Assembly (NCBI RefSeq): GCF_014779555.2
Contig: NZ_CP094357.1
Span: forward strand, 6,138,001-6,202,000
DNA length: 64,000 nucleotides
Source: Lysobacter capsici
Lineage (GTDB): Bacteria > Pseudomonadota > Gammaproteobacteria > Xanthomonadales > Xanthomonadaceae
Direction: 5' to 3'
Part shown: in pieces, positions 25,602 to 35,726 of the stretch
Numbering within the stretch: the stretch's first letter is position 1
How the letters are laid out: the number at the start of each line of letters is the position of its first letter
Position numbers and translations under genes: made by a program
The notes under the pieces: model-generated
What the model was told of the DNA's origin: nothing
Databases searched by the model: none
The model's input: the letters and a program-made list of their open reading frames with translations, nothing else

Positions 25602-25716
25602 GAATCATTCCTCGCATAGTGCACCCGGCGCACTGCCGATGCAGTTAGAGGCTACGGCCAGTTTGGCATCCGATTCGCCCCTCTTCCCCCTGAAACACAG
25701 CGACCCACCGCGCACT

Positions 25717-25745
25717 TTGCCTCGCCCCGCCCGAACCGCGACAAT
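25717..25745 (+). promoter_or_regulatory. candidate icd promoter
   Basis: TTGCCT (25717-25722), 17-bp spacer, GACAAT (25740-25745): four of six matches in each hexamer. It gives a leader of about 80 nt before icd. Confidence 0.45.
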
Positions 25746-25833
25746 GGCGGGCCGGGTCGCAGCGCCATCGCGTCCCGCAAGGACCCTGCTCCGCCCCGTG
25801 CGCCCGCGCACGGTGGCCCCACTGGAGATCGTA

Positions 25834-27162
<1,329 letters not shown>

Positions 27163-27186
27163 TCGGGGCTTTGATGGGATTCGTGC

Positions 27187-27215
27187 AAAAGGGCGCTTCG
27201 GCGCCCTTTTGTTTT
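27187..27215 (+). terminator. intrinsic terminator of icd
   Basis: AAAAGGGCGC, TTCG loop, GCGCCCTTTT, then GTTTT. A perfect 10-bp stem with a T-rich tail, 25 nt after the icd stop. Confidence 0.92.
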
Positions 27216-27236
27216 CAACGCGTAAATCGGTTGCTA

Positions 27237-27323
27237 CCTGTAGGAGCGGCGCGAGCCGCGACCGCGACATCACGCTTGCGTCGTATCTGTGGTGGCGCGG
27301 TCGCGGCTTGCGCCGCTCCTACA
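27237..27323. repeat. inverted pair of REP-like units
   Basis: Forward unit 27237-27268 (GTAGGAGCGGCGCGAGCCGC) and reverse unit 27297-27323 (GCGGTCGCGGCTTGCGCCGC), 28 bp apart. The pair lies between the convergent icd and DUF4344 terminators. Confidence 0.85.
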
Positions 27324-27342
27324 GGGGGCAATCGATGCAGCG

Positions 27343-27370
27343 AAAAGGCCCGGCGGATGCCGGGCCTTTC
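27343..27370 (-). terminator. intrinsic terminator of the DUF4344-like gene
   Basis: AAAGGCCCGGC, loop GGAT, GCCGGGCCTTT: a perfect 11-bp stem with T/A flanks on both sides, 27 bp after the minus-strand stop at 27397. It could work in both directions. Confidence 0.85.
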
Positions 27371-27396
27371 GCGTACAACCGTCGCCGCAAGCACAA

Positions 27397-28431
27397 TCAG
27401 CGCATATACGGCGCCTGCGCGTTGTCGACCTGCTTGCGCTGAATCTCTTCGATCTTGGCCCGCTCTTCCTCGGCGGTCATGCGGTGCTTGGGCGCGATGT
27501 TGGGCTCGATCAGGCGCATCCAGTTGCGGGTGATCTGCTTGCTTTCTTCCTCGCAGCGCAGCGCGCGCGCTTCGGGCAGGCGGCCGCTGGTGACGATGCG
27601 CAGGTACTTGCCCGGGTTGTGGCCGTAGACCATGCACTGCAGGTTGAAGTAACGCTGCGCGCCGACCGAGTGTTCGTCGGCATAGGTCGCCATGTCGTGC
27701 TGGCCGTCGTCGGTGGCGATGAAGAAGGTCGCCGCCAGCTGCAGTTTCTGGGCGATGTCGCCGGCCGATTCGTCGGCGCTGACGAACGACAGCATCAAGG
27801 TCGTGGCGAGCTGGTCGACCGCGTCTTCCTCGCGGCCGGTCGACGGCAGGTCGAGCATGTCGACCAGCGCGTGGCCGGTTTCGTGCAGCATCAAAAAGCG
27901 CAGGTTGGCCATCAGGTAGTTGAGCTGATCGCGGGTGCTGCCGCCGCTGGCCTGGGTCATGGCCGCGCCCTGGCGGACCAGGAACTCGAGCATTTCGTAG
28001 CACAGCACGATGTCGCCCTTGTCCTTGGCGTAGAACGCGTTGACCGTGCCGCATTCGGCCGCGATGTAGTGGATCGGCCGCGGCAAGGTCAGCCAGCCGT
28101 CGAGCTGGTTGACCTCGGGCAGTTGCTTGAGCACGTCGATCTCGCGCGCCATGTTGTACATCGGCAACAGGTCGGGATTGCGCGGCGACACGTATTCGTA
28201 GGTGAAGTGGGTGCCGTCGGCTTTTTCGGCCGGCACTTCGGCCGCGACCGGCACCACTTCGGCCGGCGGGGTAATGGCCTCGACCGGCTTGACCGGCACC
28301 GCGGCGGCGGTGGCGAGGGGCGCCACGACGGGCGCGGCGGCCTGCTTGGCCTGCCATGCGCTGTAGCCCCAGATCGAGCAGACCGCGATCAGGGCCGCTG
28401 CGAGAATGCCGATGATGATCTTCTGTACCAT
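27397..28431 (-). CDS. DUF4344-like membrane-anchored metallopeptidase
   Basis: A 344-residue protein with an N-terminal hydrophobic anchor or uncleaved signal (about 4-22), an Ala/Pro/Val linker to about 70, and a zinc-metallopeptidase-like domain. The HExxH motif is His183-Glu-Thr-Gly-His187 (LMLHETGHALVD), followed by EEDAVDQLA (about 201-209), whose Glu or Asp can be the third ligand, as in DUF4344 and related gluzincins. The domain should face the periplasm; the substrate is unknown. ATG 28431 was chosen because the hydrophobic segment follows directly; a longer frame to 29454 is antisense to other genes. Confidence 0.82.
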   Translation of the reverse strand: MVQKIIIGILAAALIAVCSIWGYSAWQAKQAAAPVVAPLATAAAVPVKPVEAITPPAEVVPVAAEVPAEKADGTHFTYEYVSPRNPDLLPMYNMAREIDVLKQLPEVNQLDGWLTLPRPIHYIAAECGTVNAFYAKDKGDIVLCYEMLEFLVRQGAAMTQASGGSTRDQLNYLMANLRFLMLHETGHALVDMLDLPSTGREEDAVDQLATTLMLSFVSADESAGDIAQKLQLAATFFIATDDGQHDMATYADEHSVGAQRYFNLQCMVYGHNPGKYLRIVTSGRLPEARALRCEEESKQITRNWMRLIEPNIAPKHRMTAEEERAKIEEIQRKQVDNAQAPYMR

Positions 28432-28707
28432 GTGAGTGGCTCTTGTCAGGAATGGCGCGGGACACGACGATCCCGATTCCGAGCGCACAAGACGCGGCTG
28501 ACGATTGGACTTCCCCGATGGCCGTTCCAACCGGCGCCAGTTGCCTCCTTGCACCGTCGGGATCGGATGGTACTCCGATATTTCTGAGGATTGCATCGAA
28601 TTTTTGACAGTTGCGCTCGCCGATTTGCGGCCGGGCAAGGGCCGCGCGCGGCGGCCGGGCCGGCGCCGCGCCGCGATCTCGCACACGACGTTTAGGGACG
28701 ACACGCC

Positions 28708-29082
28708 ATGACCGATACCGACCTGCCTCTCGACGGCCCGTTTGCCGGCGTCGACCTCGCCCAGGTGGACCCCGCGCTGCGACGCGGCTTCATCGAAGCG
28801 GCGCAGGATTTCGCCGACGTGATCGCCGGCCGTTCGCCGCGTCACGCCGGTGAGGATCGCGAAGGCCCGGTAGCTTCCGACGGCGGCAGTCGCTGGTACC
28901 GCGGCCATGGCTACAACCTGCTGGTGCTCAAGCGGCTGTCGCAATTCGGCGGCGTGGCCGGGCTGGTGTACGGGCCGGTCCTGAGCTTCGACGAAGCCTT
29001 CAGCCCGCACGAACGGCAACTCAGCGCCACCCGTTTCTACACCTACGACGCCTTGCGCGCGTTGCTCGGCCCGTCGGCCTGA
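28708..29082 (+). CDS. hypothetical protein, 124 aa
   Basis: A small soluble protein with no recognised family. It has a helical N-terminus and a WYRGHGYNLLVLKRLSQFGG segment. The next gene starts 3 bp after its stop, so the two are coupled. ATG 28708 is the only good start. Confidence 0.6.
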   Translation: MTDTDLPLDGPFAGVDLAQVDPALRRGFIEAAQDFADVIAGRSPRHAGEDREGPVASDGGSRWYRGHGYNLLVLKRLSQFGGVAGLVYGPVLSFDEAFSPHERQLSATRFYTYDALRALLGPSA

Positions 29083-29085
29083 ACC

Positions 29086-29541
29086 GTGCCGAGCTGGGCG
29101 CGCGGTCTTTGGTTGCTGTGTGTCGCGGTCATGCTGCCGGCCTGGGTGCATTGGTATTACGTGGTCGGCCGATTCGATCTGGCCTCGTTCGCCGAGATGA
29201 GTCCGGCGCGATTTCTCGGCGAACTGGCGCTGGTGGCGCTCGCGCTGTTCGTGGTGTCGGTGCTGCCGTGGTCGCTGTGGCTGGGCTGGCGACGGCGGCG
29301 GCATGGGCCGCGCCGTCGCGATGCCTGGATCGGCGCGGTCGCGATGACCGCGGCCACGCTGCTTGCGCTGCACGTCAATCTCGCCGCGTATGCGCCGTTC
29401 TACGGCAACACTTGGGCGCGGTGGGAGCCGACCTTCGAACTGGTCCTGCCGCAATGGCCGTGGTTGCTGACGAGTGTTTGGCTGACGGTCGCGCTGGAGT
29501 TGGCGGTTGCGGCACGTGTGAGGCGACGGCTACCAAAGTAA
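29086..29541 (+). CDS. hypothetical membrane protein, 151 aa
   Basis: Four predicted membrane helices (about 5-25, 44-65, 82-101 and 124-143) with a basic loop WRRRRHGPRRRD. GTG 29086 is coupled to the upstream stop; ATG 29131 is an alternative that cuts into the first helix. Its last 10 or so codons are homologous to the tandem repeat that follows, so the repeat unit includes the end of this gene. Confidence 0.6.
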   Translation: MPSWARGLWLLCVAVMLPAWVHWYYVVGRFDLASFAEMSPARFLGELALVALALFVVSVLPWSLWLGWRRRRHGPRRRDAWIGAVAMTAATLLALHVNLAAYAPFYGNTWARWEPTFELVLPQWPWLLTSVWLTVALELAVAARVRRRLPK

Positions 29542-30215
29542 GCGTGCCGCGCCAATGAAAGCCCACTTTGTAAAAGGGGGCGGCGCCCGGCGTGGTGCGA
29601 TTCGTGCGTAAGACTGGCGCGCGGGGGATTCGCTTTTGCTCGCGCAGTGGGAGCAAAAGCGAATCCCCCCTTCCCCCCTTTGGAAAAGGGGGGAAAAGCA
29701 TGGGGTGCGGGACGTGACGAAGAGGCGCGGGGCGGCCGCGCGTTGTTAGTCGCCGTGCCGGCACGTGTGCGGCGACGGCTGCAAAAATAGAATGTGCCGC
29801 GTCAATGAAAGCCCACTTTGTAAAAGGGGGCGGCGCCCGGCGTGGTGCGGTGCATGCGAAAGACTGGCGCGCGGGGGATTCGCTTTTGCTCGCGCAGTGG
29901 GAGCAAAAGCGAATCCCCCCCTTCCCCCCTTTTCCAAAGGGGGGAAAAGCATGGGGTGCGGGACGTGACGAAGAGGCGCGGGGCAGCCGCGCGTTGTCAG
30001 TCGCCGTGCCGGCGCGTGTGAGGCGACGGCCGCAAAAACAGAACGTGCCGCGCCAATGAAAGCCCACTTTGTAAAAGGGGGCGGCGCCCGACGTGGTGCG
30101 GTGCATGCGAAGGACTGGCGCGGGGGGATTCGCTTTTGCTCCCGGAGTAGACGCAAAAGCGAATCCCCCTGCCCCCCTTTGCAAAGGGGGGAAAAGCACG
30201 GGCTATGGGGAAATA
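29512..30215 (+). repeat. three tandem copies of a 250-bp palindrome-containing repeat
   Basis: Copies start with GTGCCGCGCC (or a one-base variant) at 29544, 29794 and 30045; the third is truncated at about 30215. Each has GAAAGCCCACTTTGTAAAAG, GGGGGCGGCGCCCG, then the inverted pair GGGGATTCGCTTTTGCTC and GAGCAAAAGCGAATCCCC, and ends CCCCTTTGGAAAAGGGGG. The unit begins inside the end of the 29086 gene (from about 29512). ORFs reading through it on both strands are repeat translations. No other gene lies in 29542-30270. Confidence 0.9.
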
Positions 30216-30270
30216 GAGAAGAACGGGGGGAAGCGGTGCTGTTCGGGCGATGGCTTGAACGATGACTCGC

Positions 30271-30822
30271 TCAACAATCGTTGTTCTCGTACACCGTCCG
30301 CTCCAGCTGATCGTCGAGCTTGTCGCGCTCGGCCTTGCCCATCGCCGTCTTGCTCAGCTGCACCGGCAGCAGCCGCTCGCCGTCGGGGCTGATCCATTTG
30401 CCCTTGAGCGTGCCGCCCTTGTCGACCAGCATCATCGCGCCGGTGACGCCGGTGCCCAGGCCCGACTCGACCAGGGCCAGGTGGCCCTTGCGGTCGTCGG
30501 TGGCCTGCAGCAGCAGCCATTTCGATACGCCGTCGTAGCGGTAGATCGCGCTGATCAGGCGACGGTCGCCGCCGCAGGGCGCCGGTTCGCTCTTCAGGTA
30601 CAAGGTCACCGCGCGCTCGCCGACGCGGCCTTTGTACAAGGTCGTGGTGGTCGCGTCGCGGCCTTCGACTTCGGCCGCGTTCGCCAGCGGCATCCGGACC
30701 GCCGCGCCCGCGCCGCACAGCAATGCGAGCACGCACAGCACCCGCAGCCCCTGCATCCAACGCCTCTGCGTTGGGCGTGCGCGCGCAACGCGCGGCGTCG
30801 ACGTCCCGGTCGGGTGGCTCAT
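30271..30822 (-). CDS. exported hypothetical protein, 183 aa
   Basis: A secreted or periplasmic protein. A long basic n-region precedes the hydrophobic core (MQGLRVLCVLALLCGAGAA), with a likely cut after ANA (about residue 50). The mature domain is a beta-rich fold of about 130 residues (TTTTLYKGRVGERAVTLYLK, GGDRRLISAIYRYDG), with Cys in APCGGDRR and at the end (ENNDC). If the n-region is too long, the start may be ATG 30756, which has AGAGG upstream. The family is not recognised. It is divergent from aceK. Confidence 0.65.
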   Translation of the reverse strand: MSHPTGTSTPRVARARPTQRRWMQGLRVLCVLALLCGAGAAVRMPLANAAEVEGRDATTTTLYKGRVGERAVTLYLKSEPAPCGGDRRLISAIYRYDGVSKWLLLQATDDRKGHLALVESGLGTGVTGAMMLVDKGGTLKGKWISPDGERLLPVQLSKTAMGKAERDKLDDQLERTVYENNDC

Positions 30823-30887
30823 GATGGTTTCATCCGTAAACGAATCGATACGGCCGCGAGCATGCCACAGGCCAACGACGGTCGCCG

Positions 30888-30900
30888 TACACTCGAGCCA
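30888..30900 (+). promoter_or_regulatory. -10 element implying a leaderless aceK mRNA
   Basis: TACACT (30888-30893) ends 6 nt before the aceK ATG, the same spacing as at queF, with no Shine-Dalgarno sequence. Transcription would begin at the start codon. Confidence 0.45.
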
Positions 30901-32642
30901 TGGACCACGCATCCGCCCCCACCGACGCCGCACCCGGCGAAGCCGAAGCCGTCGCCGGCCAGATCCGCGACGCCTTCGCCGATTACCACGCGCGTTTCGC
31001 CGCGATCACCCGCCGCGCTCAGGGCCGGTTCGAACGCAGCGACTGGCAGGGCGATCGCGCCGACGCGGTCGAACGCATCGAGCTGTACGACCGCTGCATC
31101 GCCGAGGCCAGCGATGCGCTGCAGGCGCGGCTGGGCGAGCGCGCGGGCGATCGCGTGCTGTGGTCGGCGGTGCATGCCGCGTATGCGCAAACCGTCGCGC
31201 CGCTGCTCGACGGCGAGTTGTACAAGACCTTCTTCAACACGCTCACGCGGCGATTCTTCAAGACCCGCGGCGTCGACCCGTCGATGGAATTCGTCGCCCT
31301 CGACATCGAGCCGACCGATTCGATCACCCATCCGGTCGCGCGCCATAGCTACGCGGTGTCGGAAGACCGGCTGGTCGAAACCTTCATGCGCGTGCTCGAC
31401 GACTACCCGTTCGCGGTGCCGTACGCGCATCGCACTCGCTGCGCGGCGGGGATCGCGGTGCGCCTGCAGGAAGACCTGCAGCATTGGGGCCCGCATCCGG
31501 TGCGCGCGGTCGAGTTGCTCGACACGGTGTTCTATCGCGAGCGCCGCGCGTATTTGATCGGGCGTGTGTTCGGCGAGCGTTCGTTCTCGCCGTGCGTGAT
31601 CGCGCTGGTCAACGAGGACGGCGCGCTCAAGGTCGATGCGGTGCTGACCGTGCGCAGCGAAGTCGTGCAGTTGTTCAGTTATTCGCGCAGTTACTTCCAT
31701 GCCGACCTGGGCACGGTCGGCGATGCGGTGGTATTCCTGCGCACCTTGCTGCCGGGCAAGCCGATCGACGAGTTGTACACCGTGCTCGGCCGCGCCAAGC
31801 AGGGCAAGACCGAACGCTACCGCACCTTCTTCCGCCAGTTCGCGGCGCAGTCGGGCGAGCGGCTGATCCGCGCCGAGGGCGAACGCGGCATGGTCATGGC
31901 GGTGTTCACCCTGCCCAGCTATCCGCTGGTGTTCAAGATCATCCGCGACCATTTCGCCTACCCGAAGGAAGTCGCGCGCGAGGAAGTCGAGGCGAAGTAT
32001 TCGCTGGTGTTCCATCACGATCGCGTCGGCCGCCTGGTCGATGCGCAGCCGTTCCGGTTCCTGCGCTTTCCGCGTTCGCGTTTCGCGCCGGACCTGCTCG
32101 ACGAGTTGCTCAGCACCTGCGCCAAGAGCATCAGCCTGGACGGCGACGATCTGGTCTTGCACCTGTGCTATGTCGAACGCCGACTGCGGCCGCTGAATCT
32201 GTACGTGCGCGAGCAGACGCCCGAGGCCGCGCGCGCGGCGGTGATCGACTACGGCCAGGCGATCCGCGATCTGGCCCTGAGCAATATCTTTCCGGGCGAT
32301 CTGCTGCTGAAGAATTTCGGCGTGTCGCGGCACGGGCGCGCGATCTTCTACGACTACGACGAGCTGTGCCTGGTCAGCGACTGCCGCTTCCGGCCGGTGC
32401 CGGCGCCGCGCAATCACGAAGAAGAAATGGAATCGGGTCCGTGGTTCTATGCGCACGGCAACGATGTGTTTCCCGAGCAGTTCCCGCGTTTCCTCGGCCT
32501 GTCGCCGCCGCTGCTGGGCGCGTTGATGCACGCGCACGGCGACATCTTCAAGGTCGAGTGGTGGAAGCGGGTGCAGGACGGGCTGGCCAGCGGGCAGCAC
32601 AACGACGTGGCGCCGTATCCGTCGCAGCGGCGCTTGCCCTGA
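30900..32642 (+). CDS. aceK: isocitrate dehydrogenase kinase/phosphatase
   Basis: A bifunctional enzyme that phosphorylates and dephosphorylates Icd to divert isocitrate into the glyoxylate shunt; 580 residues, the usual length. It has an N-terminal regulatory region (to about 310) and a kinase-like C-terminal domain with [42 protein letters not shown] and [15 protein letters not shown]. The target Ser112 of Icd is encoded in the same window. It is not next to aceBA here, so its expression is probably independent. Confidence 0.96.
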   Translation: MDHASAPTDAAPGEAEAVAGQIRDAFADYHARFAAITRRAQGRFERSDWQGDRADAVERIELYDRCIAEASDALQARLGERAGDRVLWSAVHAAYAQTVAPLLDGELYKTFFNTLTRRFFKTRGVDPSMEFVALDIEPTDSITHPVARHSYAVSEDRLVETFMRVLDDYPFAVPYAHRTRCAAGIAVRLQEDLQHWGPHPVRAVELLDTVFYRERRAYLIGRVFGERSFSPCVIALVNEDGALKVDAVLTVRSEVVQLFSYSRSYFHADLGTVGDAVVFLRTLLPGKPIDELYTVLGRAKQGKTERYRTFFRQFAAQSGERLIRAEGERGMVMAVFTLPSYPLVFKIIRDHFAYPKEVAREEVEAKYSLVFHHDRVGRLVDAQPFRFLRFPRSRFAPDLLDELLSTCAKSISLDGDDLVLHLCYVERRLRPLNLYVREQTPEAARAAVIDYGQAIRDLALSNIFPGDLLLKNFGVSRHGRAIFYDYDELCLVSDCRFRPVPAPRNHEEEMESGPWFYAHGNDVFPEQFPRFLGLSPPLLGALMHAHGDIFKVEWWKRVQDGLASGQHNDVAPYPSQRRLP

Positions 32643-32651
32643 GCCTCGCGC

Positions 32652-33932
32652 TCAATGCGCGGCGAACGCCGCGGGCAGATCCGGCAAGCTGGCCAGGTTC
32701 AACTCCAGCCGGGTCGCGCCGCCGTCGGCTTCGGCGCCGATGGTGAACACGCCGGCGGCGACGATACGCAATTCGGCCTGTCCATCCACCACCGGCACCT
32801 CGCGCACCATCGAATGGAAGGTCGGGTGCAGGTGGATCGTGACGGTACCGGTCAGCGGCCGCGCCGGGTCGAGCGAGCGCACGCGGATCGTCACCGCGCA
32901 GGTGCTGCCGGCCTCGTCCAACGGCTGCACCTGGGCACTGAGCTCGCGGTCGCGAGCGATCGGCGCGCCGCCGAACCGGCCCAGATTCGGATCGGAATTC
33001 CATTCGCTCTCCGGGTTGTCCGCGGAGGGCCCGGCATGGGTTTCGAACGACTCATCGTGCAGCGCCTTTATCCAGTCCTTGCTATCGCGCCACTTCAGCA
33101 CGCGCAGCGGCTCGACCGTGCCGCTGTCCAGGTAGCCGGCCATGCGGCTGTACATGTCGCTTTCGCGTTGCGCCTGCTGGGTTTGTTTCTCGGCCTCTTC
33201 GGTCTGGCGCGCGGCCTGCTCGGCCTGTTCGCGCGCCAGCTGCGCCTGACGTTCGGCCTCGGCCTTGCGTTCGCGTTCGGCCTGGGTGTCGCGCTCGGCC
33301 TGTTCGGCCTGTTCCCTGGCCCGCGCCGCGTCGGCCTCGGCCTGGCGCGCGCGCCGCTCGGCGGCTTCGCGGTCGCGTCGCTCGCCCGCGACCGCGGTCT
33401 CGTTGTGTTCCAGGTAATAGACGAACGCGGTGCGGGTCCAGATGTAGAACCCGATGAAGCCGAACAGCAGCGAGGCCAGCAGGACGAAGCCGGCGCTGGC
33501 CGCGCCGTTGGCGCCCAGGCCCCATTCCAGCGCGACCTGGCGCGACAGGCGCTGGAACGCGATGCCGATGCTCTGCGCCTCGACCAGGCCGATGCCGACT
33601 ACGATCTTGGTCAGCCAGTCGCTGATCTGCTCCAGGTTGGTGTTGTGGGTGAAGCCGCCGCCGTTGTTGCCGCCGGCATGGCCGTCGGCGCCCGGCAGCG
33701 CCACCGTCAGGGCGCGCGGGATGCCGAACAGAAAGCCCAGGGTGGCGCCGGCCAGCAAGGCCGCGAGCACCGCGCCGAGCACCGCGCCGACCACGTAGTC
33801 GGACACCGCCAGCGCCGCGCTCAGGGCGATGCCCGCGAACAACCACGCCAGCAGGCGCAGGGCGGTGCGTTCGATCGCGGCCACGCGCTTGCGCGCGTCG
33901 CTCGCCGGGTCGGGATTGCGTTGGTCGCTCAT
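32652..33932 (-). CDS. membrane/coiled-coil protein with C-terminal pYEATS-like domain
   Basis: A 426-residue protein. N-terminus: two adjacent helices (about 28-72) ending in LGFLFGIPR, then HNTNLEQISDWLTKIVVGIG and a third membrane segment (about 147-170). A charged coiled coil rich in Glu, Arg, Ala and Gln spans 184-257. The C-terminal 110 residues (RELSAQVQPLD, TIHLHPTFHS, AAGVFTIGAEADGGATRLEL) resemble the prokaryotic YEATS-like (pYEATS) beta-sandwich, which is associated with bacterial signalling and conflict systems. The soluble parts should be cytoplasmic. A small gene lies 107 bp upstream on the same strand. The domain match is from memory of the pattern and is not proven. Confidence 0.72.
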   Translation of the reverse strand: MSDQRNPDPASDARKRVAAIERTALRLLAWLFAGIALSAALAVSDYVVGAVLGAVLAALLAGATLGFLFGIPRALTVALPGADGHAGGNNGGGFTHNTNLEQISDWLTKIVVGIGLVEAQSIGIAFQRLSRQVALEWGLGANGAASAGFVLLASLLFGFIGFYIWTRTAFVYYLEHNETAVAGERRDREAAERRARQAEADAARAREQAEQAERDTQAERERKAEAERQAQLAREQAEQAARQTEEAEKQTQQAQRESDMYSRMAGYLDSGTVEPLRVLKWRDSKDWIKALHDESFETHAGPSADNPESEWNSDPNLGRFGGAPIARDRELSAQVQPLDEAGSTCAVTIRVRSLDPARPLTGTVTIHLHPTFHSMVREVPVVDGQAELRIVAAGVFTIGAEADGGATRLELNLASLPDLPAAFAAH

Positions 33933-34039
33933 GACGGCATCCCCCGTTGCCTGATCTGCGTGCGTTCCTTCGCACAGACCAACGCATACGGACGGGACGC
34001 TCGGCCAGCGTCACCACCGCGACCATGCGATGGCGAGGC

Positions 34040-34345
34040 TCAGACGCAGCCGTGCGCGCCGCAGTCGCGCGGGTTTTCGATCCGGGCGCTCTGCGCCGGC
34101 CACAACCGCAACCACGCGCGCCAGCCGGTGATTACCTCGGTCCGCGCGGCTTGAACGCGATGCGAGGCCGTTGCGGCCGCGGCCCCGGCCTTCGCCCCGC
34201 CGGCCGCAGTCTTGGAACCGGCGCCGGCCGCGACCGTCGACGCGGCGCGGTGACCGATCTGCGCGCCGTCCTCGCCATCCTCGTCCGCATCGCGCGGATC
34301 GACGAAATGACCGTGCAGGAACATCAGGTTCTTGTAGATATTCAT
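34040..34345 (-). CDS. hypothetical protein, 101 aa
   Basis: It starts MNIYKNLMFLHGHFVDPRD, then has an acidic patch (DADEDGEDG), an Ala/Gly-rich low-complexity middle and a basic, Trp-containing end finishing NPRDCGAHGCV. GGGAGA lies before ATG 34345. No family was recognised. It is upstream of and codirectional with the pYEATS-like gene, so the two may be cotranscribed. The C-terminal C-x4-C could bind metal or form a disulfide. Confidence 0.6.
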   Translation of the reverse strand: MNIYKNLMFLHGHFVDPRDADEDGEDGAQIGHRAASTVAAGAGSKTAAGGAKAGAAAATASHRVQAARTEVITGWRAWLRLWPAQSARIENPRDCGAHGCV

Positions 34346-34559
34346 GGCGTCGTCTCCCTGCCAATCCTTCGGTGGAAGCCAGCGCGGCCCGAACGTGCGG
34401 CGCACTGGCTTATTGAGTGATTCGCAAGGTACGCTCGCCCGATTCGGCAAAAAAGCGACGTGTTTGCAAGCCAGACTTGAATCAGGTTGAAGGCGGCCGC
34501 GCGCTACGGCGACCGCCCTCAGGCCCGGGCCGAACGCCCCGTCCGACGGACCCCACGCG

Positions 34560-35591
34560 ATGAACCGACCTCCGCTGCACGCCCTGCTGGGCTTCGCCAC
34601 CGCCGCGCGCACCGGCAACCTGACCCGCGCCGCCGAGTCGATGCACCTGACCGTCAGCGCGCTCAGTCACCAGATCCGCACCCTGGAAGAACGCCTGGGC
34701 CGGCGCCTGTTCGAACGCGGCCCACGCGGGGTGCGCCTGACCGCCGACGGCGAGCGGCTGCTGTCGGTGGTCGCGCCGCACCTGGACGCGCTCGACCACG
34801 CCCTGCGCCCGTACAGCCCGCGACGCGACGACGTGCTGACCCTGAGCCTGATGGCCTCGATGGCCTCGGCCTGGCTGGTGCCGCGGCTGGGCGGCTTCGT
34901 CGCCCGCTACCCGCAGCTCGAACTCAATCTGTTTTCCTCGACCGCGCTGGTCGATTTCGATCGCGAGCCGGGCATCGACGCGGCCATGCGCGGCGGTTAC
35001 GGCCGCTGGCCGGGGCTGGTGATCGAGCATCTGTTCAACGAAACCCTGGTCCCGGTCGCCAGCCCGGCGCTGATCGAGCGCATGGGCGGGCTGCCGGCGC
35101 AGGAGGACCTGCACCGCTGGCCGCTGCTCGGCGACCTGTCCACGTATTGGCAGGACTGGTTCGACCGTTACGGCGGCAAGCGGCCGAACCGCTACATCGC
35201 CCATTTCGACGATTCCGAGACCATGCACCGGGCCGCGGTCGAAGGCCTCGGGGTCGCGCTTGGCCGCCTGGCGCGCACCCGGCTGCTGATCCAGAGCGGC
35301 CAGCTCGTGCCGTTGAGCCAGGGCCGGCTGCAGATCGACTGGGGCCATTACCTGGTCTATCCCGAACGCTCGGTCGATCACGCCGGGCTGGAATCGTTCC
35401 GGACCTGGCTGCACGAGCAGGCGCGCGCTTACGTCGCGCAGATGGAAGCCGACGTGGCCTCGGGCCGCGGCGCCGACATCGAGGACCGCTCCTGCGGCAA
35501 GCCCGGCGCGGCCGACGGCCCGCCCGATCAGGCCGCCGACAGCGACGCCGGGGCCGAGGCGACGGCCAAGCCGAAGCGCAAGCGGCGCTGA
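34560..35591 (+). CDS. LysR-family transcriptional regulator (GcvA-like)
   Basis: A 343-residue LTTR. Winged helix at about 6-65 (GNLTRAAESMHLTVSALSHQ, RRLFERGPRGVRLT), and an effector domain with the GcvA/AmpR-type SLMASMASAWLVPRLGGF start. The C-terminal 45 residues (from about 300) are a charged, low-complexity tail ending KPKRKRR, which is unusual for the family. It is divergent from the 101-aa gene; the 214-bp gap may hold its operator, but no perfect dyad stands out. Confidence 0.9.
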   Translation: MNRPPLHALLGFATAARTGNLTRAAESMHLTVSALSHQIRTLEERLGRRLFERGPRGVRLTADGERLLSVVAPHLDALDHALRPYSPRRDDVLTLSLMASMASAWLVPRLGGFVARYPQLELNLFSSTALVDFDREPGIDAAMRGGYGRWPGLVIEHLFNETLVPVASPALIERMGGLPAQEDLHRWPLLGDLSTYWQDWFDRYGGKRPNRYIAHFDDSETMHRAAVEGLGVALGRLARTRLLIQSGQLVPLSQGRLQIDWGHYLVYPERSVDHAGLESFRTWLHEQARAYVAQMEADVASGRGADIEDRSCGKPGAADGPPDQAADSDAGAEATAKPKRKRR

Positions 35592-35726
35592 GCCGGGCCG
35601 GCCGCGATCCGGCCGCGGCGCCTGCAACGACCCGGGCACGGGCCATGCTCGGGTCGCCCCGCATCCCCGATCCTGAACGCATGCGGTAGGCTGGCGCCCT
35701 CACTGAAGCTCACCGGAGTCTGTTGC

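Noticed and set aside
28604-28609. Perfect TTGACA upstream of the 28708 gene
   Set aside because: No -10-like hexamer at 16-18 bp spacing.
29375-30199. 274-codon minus-strand frame of GGRGDSLLLP-like repeats
   Set aside because: Translation of the tandem 250-bp repeat.
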